From contig JAKFVT010000056.1 in the NCBI GenBank assembly GCA_021732005.1, positions 78,402 through 142,401 on the forward strand: 64,000 nucleotides of DNA, read 5' to 3'. Made by a program: the position numbers and the translations under genes. Shown here piece after piece: positions 42,495 to 49,137 of this stretch. Origin of the DNA: Mycobacterium sp. GTDB taxonomy: Bacteria; Actinomycetota; Actinomycetes; Mycobacteriales; Mycobacteriaceae. Each line of letters starts with the position of its first letter. The first letter of the stretch is position 1. The notes beneath the pieces were generated by a model. That model worked only from the letters and a program-made list of their open reading frames with translations, was not told where the DNA came from and searched no databases.

Positions 42495-44489
42495 ATGAGT
42501 TTCCTGGGTGCTGTGCGCACGTCGCTGTCCGCGATTGTGCTGGTTTTGCCGACCTTGCTCAGTGGACCCTTCGTGGGTGCGGCCGCCGCGGCGCCGGTCC
42601 CGTCCGACGATCAGCCCGATCCGACCAGCCTCACGCTGCCCTGGACGGCCCTCGGCCTGAACCCGAGCATGACTCTGGGGCCCAACGCCAGCACCGGCAT
42701 CTCGCTGCCGGTCCCGGCCGGCCTGACCGCCGCGCGGGTGCAGGGCGTCATCGAAGCGCCGACGAACATCAGCCCGGGCTTCCTGCAGGTCGATGACGCC
42801 AACGGCCGGTTCGTCACCGCGGTCTACATTCCGCCGGCGGGTCCCGATCGGTTGTCGACGCCGTTCGACGTCGACATCTCCTCGACCCGCGGCCCGGCCA
42901 CCACGCTCGACCTGTCCCTGGCATTCCACCCGATCGAGCGCGGCGACGAGATCTGCGCCACCCAGCAGATCACTCTGGACAATCTGTCGACGGTGTACAT
43001 CGGGGCCGAAGCGCCGATGACCTCGGTGGCCAGCTTCTTTCCCTCGGTGCTCAAGGGGTTCACCGTCTACGCCCCGGCCGACGCCGACAACGCGGAGAAG
43101 CAGTCGGTGCTGACCCTCGTCGCCACGATCGAGCGGCTCTATCACCCTCAGCCGCTGGCGATCACGGTGCTCAACCAACCGCGCGGCGCGGTGCCGCCGC
43201 CCGCGGCGCCGCTGACCCGCACCGTCGTCGTCGAGTCCGGTGTGGTGGGGCTGAGCGTCGAAAACCCAGGCAGCCCAGCCGCGTTCCTGCGGATCGCGGG
43301 GCGGGGTGATTCGCTGACGGCTCAGGTGTCGCTGCTTGTCAACCAGCTGCAGACGATGGTGCAATCGGTCGCGGGGCGTGTGGACCAACCGGGTTCGAGG
43401 CCTGCGCTGCAAGGTGACACCCTGACCTTCAGCCAGTTGAAGATGACCGGGCGCACCGATGCATTGCGGACCGGCAGCATGACTGTCGGGATCGATCGGG
43501 CGTCGCTTGGCGGTGGGCGCATCGACAGCGCCCAGGTGCATCTGCTGGCGGACTACACACCAGTGGCGAAAAACGACTCCGCGGCCGTGATGATCCGGTC
43601 CAAGGGAGTCGTCGTATACCGTGCGCCGTTGGACAACAGTGGCCGGCTGGACGCGACGTTCGATGTGCCGAGCCAGGCCATGACCCAATGGATCAACCTG
43701 GATTTCGCGCTCACCTTCACGCCGTCGCAGGTGTGCAATCCGTTGCAGGCCAACCTCACCTTCCAGGTGGACCCGCGGTCCACGCTGACCCTGCGCCGCG
43801 GTGGCCAACCGCTGGGGGGATTCGGTGCGGTGCCGTCAGAATTCAGCCCCGGCTTCATGGTCGCGCTCGACGGCGGCAATCCCAATCAGCTCGCCTATGC
43901 GGCGCGCATCATCGCGGCGATCGCGCGGCTGACCCCGGCCCAAATGACGCCGCAACTCGTCGATCTCAAAACCGCTGCCGATGCCCAGACCGGCGCGCTG
44001 ATCGTCGCGAGTGCGGCGGCGCTGAAACAGACGTCATTGAGCCCGCCGGTCGGTGGCGACGGTGAGGCGGTGGATTTCAACCTGCCCGACCAGCTTCGCG
44101 CCAACATCAACGACGGTCTCGGCTCGATCCAGGCCTTCGCCGACCGGCCGCGTAACCGATCCGTGGTTCTGGTGACGACGACGGCGGCATGGACGCTGGT
44201 GGACCCGCTGTTCGCCTACCTCGACGGATTGACCGGCGGTTGGTCGCAGCTCAGCGGCGACGTGCTGGCGGCCGGTGCGGCGGGAACGCCGACGATCGCG
44301 ACGATCCGGCAGGATGGCAGTACGTTTGAACCACCACCGCCGCACACGACGAGCAAGGTGGTCCTCGGCGGAATCGGGGTGGGTGTCGTCATCGCGATCG
44401 CAATCGTGGCCGCGACGCTCTGGTCGGGCAGGCGCCGCAACGCCGCGGTGGGACAGCCGGACCATGAGCCGCCGACCACGCCGCAATAA
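42495..44489 (+). CDS. BcsB-like periplasmic cellulose-synthase-subunit-type protein (copy 2)
   Basis: A 664-residue protein with a signal peptide (about residues 1-33, ending AAAAA-P), a long beta-rich extracytoplasmic region, and a C-terminal transmembrane helix (about residues 620-645) with a polar tail. It is one residue shorter than copy 1 (24330-26327) and shares its landmarks across the whole length, including the two conserved Cys positions (EICATQQ / NTCSVRP and QVCNPL / KDCAPL). No BcsA-like gene is next to it, so it may pair with the GT2 at 26335-27744 or with another synthase elsewhere. It ends 15 bases before ackA and is likely co-transcribed with it. Confidence 0.85.
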   Translation: MSFLGAVRTSLSAIVLVLPTLLSGPFVGAAAAAPVPSDDQPDPTSLTLPWTALGLNPSMTLGPNASTGISLPVPAGLTAARVQGVIEAPTNISPGFLQVDDANGRFVTAVYIPPAGPDRLSTPFDVDISSTRGPATTLDLSLAFHPIERGDEICATQQITLDNLSTVYIGAEAPMTSVASFFPSVLKGFTVYAPADADNAEKQSVLTLVATIERLYHPQPLAITVLNQPRGAVPPPAAPLTRTVVVESGVVGLSVENPGSPAAFLRIAGRGDSLTAQVSLLVNQLQTMVQSVAGRVDQPGSRPALQGDTLTFSQLKMTGRTDALRTGSMTVGIDRASLGGGRIDSAQVHLLADYTPVAKNDSAAVMIRSKGVVVYRAPLDNSGRLDATFDVPSQAMTQWINLDFALTFTPSQVCNPLQANLTFQVDPRSTLTLRRGGQPLGGFGAVPSEFSPGFMVALDGGNPNQLAYAARIIAAIARLTPAQMTPQLVDLKTAADAQTGALIVASAAALKQTSLSPPVGGDGEAVDFNLPDQLRANINDGLGSIQAFADRPRNRSVVLVTTTAAWTLVDPLFAYLDGLTGGWSQLSGDVLAAGAAGTPTIATIRQDGSTFEPPPPHTTSKVVLGGIGVGVVIAIAIVAATLWSGRRRNAAVGQPDHEPPTTPQ

Positions 44490-44504
44490 CGCCCAAGGGA
44501 AGTG

Positions 44505-45692
44505 ATGACAGATACCGTCCTGGTCCTCAACTCCGGCTCCTCATCACTGAAATACCAATTGCTCCAACCAGATATGTCCACGTCGTTGGCTCACGGCATC
44601 GTCGAGCGGATCGGTGAAGAGACCTCGACCGCGACACTGGTGCTCGGGAAGCGCGAGATTCGGCGCGACGGCCCGATTGCCGACCACGAGGCTGCTCTGC
44701 GCACCGCGTTCGAGTTGTTCAGCGAGGCGGGCGAGGACCTGGACGGTCTGGGGCTGGCCGCCGTCGGCCACCGGGTGGTGCACGGCGGCCAGGATCTGTA
44801 TCGGCCCACCATCGTCGACGATGCGCTGATCGCCAGGTTGCGGGAACTCGCCCCGCTCGCGCCGCTGCACAATCCGCCCGCCGTGCTCGGCATCGAGGTC
44901 GCGCGCCGTGCGCTGCCTGATCTGCCGCACGTCGCGGTGTTCGACACCGCTTTCTTCCACGACCTGCCCGCCGCGGCGGCGACGTATGCGATCGACCGGG
45001 AATTGGCCAGCCGCTGGCAGATTCGCCGGTACGGCTTCCATGGCACGTCGCACCAGTACGTCAGCCAACAGGCCGCACAGTTCCTTGACGCCCCGATCGA
45101 ATCCCTGAACCAGATCGTGCTGCACCTGGGCAACGGTGCCTCGGCGTCAGCGATCGCCGGCGGGCGGCCGCTCGACACCTCGATGGGGCTCACACCGATG
45201 GAGGGCCTGGTGATGGGAACGCGTTCGGGCGATATCGATCCGGGCGTGCTCGTCTATCTGTGGCGCACCGCCGGCCTGGGCGTCGAGGAGATCGAGACGA
45301 TGCTCAACCGGCATGCCGGAATGTCCGGTCTGAGCGGTGAGATCGACTTTCGGGTTGTGCACCAAAGGATTGAATCCGGCGATGAGGCAGCGCAATTGGC
45401 CTACGACGTCTACATCCATCGCCTGCGCAAATACATCGGCGCCTATCTCGCCGTGCTCGGGCACACCGATGTGGTGACGTTCACCGCGGGGGTCGGCGAG
45501 AATGACGCACGGGTGCGGCGCGACGCACTGTCCGGTCTGGCGCCGCTGGGGATCGAACTCGACGAGCACCTCAACGACAGTCCGGCCGGGGGTGCCCGGC
45601 GGATCTCGGCCGAGAAGTCCCCGACGACGGTTCTGGTGATCCCGACGAACGAGGAACTCGCGATCGCGCGGGCCTGCCTGACCGTGATCTAG
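44505..45692 (+). CDS. ackA: acetate kinase
   Basis: A 395-residue ASKHA-fold kinase that converts acetyl phosphate and ADP to acetate and ATP, the partner of Pta. The N-terminal signature is VLVLNSGSSSLKYQL, with the HxxRFHGTSHQ-like segment YGFHGTSHQYVSQQA, GNGASASAI phosphate loop and FTAGVGENDARVR near the end. ATG 44505 is chosen because AAGGGA is five bases upstream; GTG 44502 is in frame directly before it. It is separated from pta by 12.9 kb of polysaccharide genes and follows the second BcsB-like gene by 15 bases. Its TAG stop and that of the convergent DUF899 gene share CTAG. Confidence 0.97.
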   Translation: MTDTVLVLNSGSSSLKYQLLQPDMSTSLAHGIVERIGEETSTATLVLGKREIRRDGPIADHEAALRTAFELFSEAGEDLDGLGLAAVGHRVVHGGQDLYRPTIVDDALIARLRELAPLAPLHNPPAVLGIEVARRALPDLPHVAVFDTAFFHDLPAAAATYAIDRELASRWQIRRYGFHGTSHQYVSQQAAQFLDAPIESLNQIVLHLGNGASASAIAGGRPLDTSMGLTPMEGLVMGTRSGDIDPGVLVYLWRTAGLGVEEIETMLNRHAGMSGLSGEIDFRVVHQRIESGDEAAQLAYDVYIHRLRKYIGAYLAVLGHTDVVTFTAGVGENDARVRRDALSGLAPLGIELDEHLNDSPAGGARRISAEKSPTTVLVIPTNEELAIARACLTVI

Positions 45693-46432
45693 CCGGCAGG
45701 CCGCGGATCACGCGGGTCGTCGGGGTCGGGATCGCCGAACCAGCGCGACGGGGTGTGCCCGGGGTAGTGGTCGTGCCAGGCCCACCATTCGTAGGGTTTG
45801 CTCTGCGGATAGCCCGGCGGGGAATCCTCCCAGGTCTCCTGTCGGCCGAGCGCAGTCATATCGAGGAAATGCCATGTGTTGACAAAGATTTCGTCGCCCC
45901 GGCTGTCGATGAAGTACGTGCGGTAGATCTGGTCGCCGTCGCGGATGAACGCGTTGGTGCCGTGCCACTGGTCGACGCCGAAGTCGACGTCGAAGGCGTT
46001 GTCCGGGCCGGGCAGCATTGTGTACCAGGGGATGTCCCAGCCCATCCTCGCCTTGATGCGCTGCACGTCGGCCTGCGCTCCGCGCGAGGCGTAGACGAGG
46101 GTGGTGTCGCGGGCGTTGAGGTGGGCGAGATTGCCGATGTGGTCGGCCATCAACGAGCATCCGACGCACCCGTGGTCGGGCCAGCCGTGGACACCCGGAT
46201 CGAGGAAGGCGCGGTAGACGATCAGTTGCCTTCTGCCGCCGAACAAGTCGAGCATGCTGATCATGCCGTCCGGCCCGTCGAACTCGTAGTTCTTCTCGAC
46301 GGGAGTCCACGGCATACGCCTGCGCAATGCGGCCAGGGCGTCGCGAGCTCGCGTCAATTCCTTTTCCTTGACCAGCATTTGCTGGCGGGCGGCCTCCCAT
46401 TCGGGTGCCGACACGATGTCGGGCATATGCAC
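45689..46432 (-). CDS. DUF899 family thioredoxin-like protein
   Basis: A 247-residue protein of the DUF899 family, a thioredoxin-fold group with unknown physiological role. Characteristic segments are the long N-terminal helix EWEAARQQMLVKEKELTRARDALAALRRR, DGMISMLDLFGGRRQLIVYRAF, HGCVGCSLMADHIGNLAHL with a CxxC-like CVGC, and the C-terminal DMTALGRQETWEDSPPGYPQ. GTG 46432 fits best because GGGAG is five bases upstream; ATG 46426 is possible. Divergent from an ArsR-SRPBCC pair, which is a common setting for this family, so ArsR probably controls it. Confidence 0.88.
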   Translation of the reverse strand: MHMPDIVSAPEWEAARQQMLVKEKELTRARDALAALRRRMPWTPVEKNYEFDGPDGMISMLDLFGGRRQLIVYRAFLDPGVHGWPDHGCVGCSLMADHIGNLAHLNARDTTLVYASRGAQADVQRIKARMGWDIPWYTMLPGPDNAFDVDFGVDQWHGTNAFIRDGDQIYRTYFIDSRGDEIFVNTWHFLDMTALGRQETWEDSPPGYPQSKPYEWWAWHDHYPGHTPSRWFGDPDPDDPRDPRPAG

Positions 46433-46453
46433 GGTTGCTCCCTCTAAATCATT

Positions 46454-46467
46454 CAACAAGCCAGTTG
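46454..46467. promoter_or_regulatory. putative ArsR operator, site 1
   Basis: Perfect palindromic half-sites CAAC-N6-GTTG with flanking TT/AG. It lies between the divergent DUF899 and ArsR genes, 53 bases from an identical half-site arrangement at site 2. Confidence 0.6.
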
Positions 46468-46500
46468 AGTATCTGACTTCAGCGAACCACTCCGAGCGGC

Positions 46501-46506
46501 TATAGT
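46501..46506 (+). promoter_or_regulatory. -10 element TATAGT of the arsR promoter
   Basis: TATAGT matches TAnnnT and lies seven bases before ATG 46514, implying a leaderless arsR transcript. Operator site 2 begins at the next base, so a bound repressor would cover the start point. Confidence 0.6.
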
Positions 46507-46520
46507 CAACAAGATGGTTG
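46507..46520. promoter_or_regulatory. putative ArsR operator, site 2
   Basis: CAAC-N6-GTTG with the ArsR ATG (46514-46516) inside the spacer. Same half-sites and spacer length as site 1, supporting autoregulation. Confidence 0.6.
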
Positions 46521-46849
46521 AAGATCAAGTGTTGGACCGGGCCTATGCCGCCCTGGCCGACCCGACGCGCCGCCACCTGATCGAGGTGTTGCGGCAGGGC
46601 GATGCGCGGATCACCGACCTTGCCGCCCCGCTGCCGATGACGTTCGCCGGGGTGTCACGCCACGTCGGGGTGTTGGAGTCGGCCGGCCTCATCCAACGGG
46701 AGGTGCGCGGACGTGAACATTGGGTGTCGTTGCGGCCGGAAGGGCTTACCGCAGCTCAACATTGGATCGACGAGCAGACCCGGTTCTGGTCGACCCGTGC
46801 TGATGCGCTGGCCGCACGACTGCGCCGCAAGAAGGCCGACGGCCGATGA
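46514..46849 (+). CDS. ArsR/SmtB-family transcriptional regulator
   Basis: A 111-residue winged-helix repressor of the small SdpR-like class. The DNA-binding core is ALADPTRRHLIEVLRQGDARITDLAAPLPMTFAGVSRHVGVLESAGLIQREVRGREHWVSLRPEGL. It lacks the ELCV(C/G)D metal-binding motif, so it is probably a non-metal regulator. ATG 46514 is directly downstream of TATAGT, consistent with leaderless translation. Coupled by ATGA overlap to the SRPBCC gene, it most likely represses itself, the SRPBCC gene and the divergent DUF899 gene through the CAAC-N6-GTTG sites. Confidence 0.93.
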   Translation: MVEDQVLDRAYAALADPTRRHLIEVLRQGDARITDLAAPLPMTFAGVSRHVGVLESAGLIQREVRGREHWVSLRPEGLTAAQHWIDEQTRFWSTRADALAARLRRKKADGR

Positions 46850-47289
46850 GTGAGACGGTGACCGTGGTCGTTTCGCGCGTCATGCCTGCGCCGCCCGAGG
46901 TGGTGTTCGACGAGTGGCTCGATCCGGAAGCGCTGCAGGAATGGATGTGCCCGAACCCGGTGCGCGTCGTCGAGGTCGCGGTCGAGCCTCGCGTCGGCGG
47001 GACGGTGCGCTTCGACGTCGACGATTCCGGCACCAGGTTGCTCATCAGCGGGCAGTTCCTGACCATCGACCGCCCGCATCTGCTGCGGTTCACCTGGAGC
47101 AATTCGAATTGGGAGGATCCGTCTCGGGTGAGCATCGTCGACGTGACGTTCGAGCCGGTCGGCGTGGACGAGACGTTGATGTCGATCGAGCACTCGCTGC
47201 TGCCGACGAGCGAATTCGAATCGTTCCACAGCGGCTGGATAGACACCTTCGCCCAGCTCGCCGACCGGTTGGCGTCGACTGCGCGGTGA
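46846..47289 (+). CDS. SRPBCC/AHSA1-family protein
   Basis: A 147-residue START/Bet v1-like (AHSA1) domain: SRVMPAPPEVVFDEWLDPEALQEWMCP at the N-terminus and the C-terminal amphipathic helix FESFHSGWIDTFAQLADRLAS. It has a hydrophobic pocket of unknown ligand. ArsR-AHSA1 pairs are widespread and usually form a small autoregulated operon; the GTG/ATG coupling (four-base overlap) fits that. No catalytic role can be assigned. Confidence 0.9.
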   Translation: MSETVTVVVSRVMPAPPEVVFDEWLDPEALQEWMCPNPVRVVEVAVEPRVGGTVRFDVDDSGTRLLISGQFLTIDRPHLLRFTWSNSNWEDPSRVSIVDVTFEPVGVDETLMSIEHSLLPTSEFESFHSGWIDTFAQLADRLASTAR

Positions 47290-47295
47290 TCGAAC

Positions 47296-47313
47296 GACGA
47301 GATCGGTTGTGGA
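47296..47313 (+). repeat. 18-nt direct repeat, left copy
   Basis: GACGAGATCGGTTGTGGA is repeated exactly at 48301-48318. The two copies bracket the DUF559-type gene and are 1005 bases apart. Confidence 0.85.
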
Positions 47314-47355
47314 CAGCCGAACGCACGATCGCGTGACGGATGAGAGTCTTCAGCC

Positions 47356-48216
47356 GTGTGGAACGGCCGCCAACCATTCGTCGGCAGCGAAGCATTGGCG
47401 GGCGGACTACTCACTCGGCATCAACTGCGCACGCGGTGTCGTGCCGTGTTTCCCGACGTCTACCTGGCACGCGGTAGCGAAGCGTCGCTGCATGATCGGA
47501 TCACTGCCGCGTGGCTCTGGTCTCACCGGGAAGCCACAATCGCAGGGCTCTCTGCAGCGGCAGTGCATGGCACGAAATGGATTTCGCCCGACGACCCGGT
47601 GGAGTTGATTCACGGTAATCCGAGGTCACCGCCGGGCGTGGTCACTCGCCGTGTGCTGGTACACGGTGACGAGGTGCAATCGATCGGTGGTTGGCAGGTC
47701 ACGACCCCTGCGAGGACGGCATTCGATCTTGGGCGTCGCGGCAGTCTCAGGTCTGCAGTCGCGCGGCTCGACGCTCTGGCCAGGGCGACGAAGGTCAATG
47801 CCGACGACGTGCTGGCCGTCGCCGCATGCCATCCGGGCGCGCGCGGGCTGCGGCAGTTGGAGTCGGCGCTCGATCTCGTTGACCGGGGCGCCGAGTCGCC
47901 ACAAGAGTCATACCTGCGCCTCGTCCTCATTCGAGGTGGGCTGCCACGACCGGCCACGCAAATCCCGGTGCACGGCGATGACGGCACGGTTGTCGCTTAT
48001 TTGGACATGGGCTGGCCTGAGTTGCTGGTCGGTGTCGAGTACGACGGCGACCACCACCGGTCGGATCGGCGGCAGTATGTGCGCGACATTCGTCGGCGCG
48101 ACCTCGTCGAGGATCTGGGTTGGCGACTGGTGCGGGTCGTGGCCGAGGACCACCCCGCGGACATCCTGCGTCGCGCACGAAGAGCGATCGCGGGGCGGGC
48201 ATCGACTGTGCGTTGA
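47356..48216 (+). CDS. AbiEi-like / DUF559 nuclease-fold protein
   Basis: A 286-residue protein. The N-terminal half (LLTRHQLRTRCRAVFPDVYLARG) resembles the winged-helix segment of AbiEi-type antitoxin proteins. The C-terminal third resembles the Vsr/DUF559 nuclease fold: PQESYLRLVLI, then WPELLVGVEYDGDHHRSDRRQYVRDIRRRDLVEDLGWRLVRV with the E...D-x...GVEYDG and late His/Tyr/Asp positions. Such proteins recur in mycobacteria and their function is unproven. No AbiEii toxin gene is adjacent. The final codons (GTG-CGT-TGA) lie inside a 34-18-34 palindrome, and the gene is bracketed by 18-nt direct repeats, so it may be a mobile or recently acquired cassette. Start GTG 47356 (the original codon choice is uncertain). 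Confidence 0.8.
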   Translation: MWNGRQPFVGSEALAGGLLTRHQLRTRCRAVFPDVYLARGSEASLHDRITAAWLWSHREATIAGLSAAAVHGTKWISPDDPVELIHGNPRSPPGVVTRRVLVHGDEVQSIGGWQVTTPARTAFDLGRRGSLRSAVARLDALARATKVNADDVLAVAACHPGARGLRQLESALDLVDRGAESPQESYLRLVLIRGGLPRPATQIPVHGDDGTVVAYLDMGWPELLVGVEYDGDHHRSDRRQYVRDIRRRDLVEDLGWRLVRVVAEDHPADILRRARRAIAGRASTVR

Positions 48217-48293
48217 CGGCGTCGAGTGTGCGCTCAGGGCGACGGAGAGCGCCTGTTGCCGCCCTGAGCGCACAGTCGGCGCCGTGAGTGCAC
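48208..48293. repeat. 34-18-34 nt palindromic repeat, copy B
   Basis: Arms 48208-48241 and 48260-48293 pair at 29 of 34 positions around an 18-nt loop. The inner 15 bases of each arm (ending CTCAGGGCG on the left) pair perfectly. It includes the stop codon of the DUF559-type gene and is followed at once by the right copy of the 18-nt direct repeat. Confidence 0.85.
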
Positions 48294-48300
48294 GCTCGGT

Positions 48301-48318
48301 GACGAGATCGGTTGTGGA
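48301..48318 (+). repeat. 18-nt direct repeat, right copy
   Basis: Identical to 47296-47313. It lies eight bases after palindrome copy B. Confidence 0.85.
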
Positions 48319-48369
48319 AAGGCTGGACGCACAGTCGATCCCAAGCTGACCGGTTTACCGTCAGCAGCT

Positions 48370-49137
48370 GTGGTTCGCTGGTCATGCTTGGTGCTGGGCA
48401 TAGCCGTGTGGGCGTTGGCAAACTTCAGCCCCATCGGCGAGTACGCGCCGGTGCTGTTCTGGGTCCGCGCGTTGCAGGTGCTGCTGCTGTTGTTCGTCGC
48501 ACCGCTTCTGCTGGCATCCGCTCGCCCCGTGGCGTGGTTGTGCGAGCTGTCGACGCCTGTCCGTCGAATCGTGGACCGAGCGCTGAGCTCGAGAGTCATG
48601 CGGGTGGCGCTGTCGCCGTTGACTACGTCAGCCGCCATGCTGGCCACACCGTGGCTGCTGTACCTGACCCCCTGGTATGTCGCCTCGATGACCGGACCAC
48701 TGGCGGCGGGGACTCGAGTGCTGCTGCTGCTCGTCGGGTTCGCGTACTTCTACACCCGGCTGCAGATAGATCCGGTGCCGCGGCGGTTCTCCCCGCTGCT
48801 GTCCATCGGCATCAGCGTCGTGGAGTCCCTGGCCGATGGCCTGCTCGGCATCGTGCTCTGGCTCGGACCACTCATCGCTGTCGACTATAACGCTGCGCTG
48901 CAGCGTGATTGGGGACCAAGCCTACGGACCGACCAGTCCATCGGCGCGGGCATCCTGTGGATCCTCGGCGATGTGCTGAGCATCCCGTTCGTGGTGGCGC
49001 TGATGCGTCAGCTCGGGACCGACGAGCGTCGGAAGGCCAAGCGGGCGGACGCCGAACTCGACGAGGCGACCACAGACGGGGCGTCGGCGCTGTGGTGGGA
49101 GAACGACCCTGCGCTGCGCGATCGCTTCTCGCGCTAG
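48370..49137 (+). CDS. CtaG-like cytochrome c oxidase assembly membrane protein
   Basis: A 255-residue protein with about six or seven hydrophobic helices and a charged C-terminal tail. The sequence PIGEYAPVLFWVRALQVLLLLFVAPLLLASARP closely follows the caa3-type CtaG family pattern (LFxxHMxQHMLL-like position with altered His residues). The family helps deliver copper to oxidase subunits; because the usual His residues are partly missing here, a true copper role is uncertain. GTG 48370 start. It converges on pknG with a four-base overlap. Confidence 0.75.
   Translation: MVRWSCLVLGIAVWALANFSPIGEYAPVLFWVRALQVLLLLFVAPLLLASARPVAWLCELSTPVRRIVDRALSSRVMRVALSPLTTSAAMLATPWLLYLTPWYVASMTGPLAAGTRVLLLLVGFAYFYTRLQIDPVPRRFSPLLSIGISVVESLADGLLGIVLWLGPLIAVDYNAALQRDWGPSLRTDQSIGAGILWILGDVLSIPFVVALMRQLGTDERRKAKRADAELDEATTDGASALWWENDPALRDRFSR

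Noticed and set aside
22634..44489. Genomic island with integrase or attachment sites around the exopolysaccharide genes
   Set aside because: No tRNA, integrase, transposase or flanking direct repeat was found at either boundary; the genes abut their neighbours directly.
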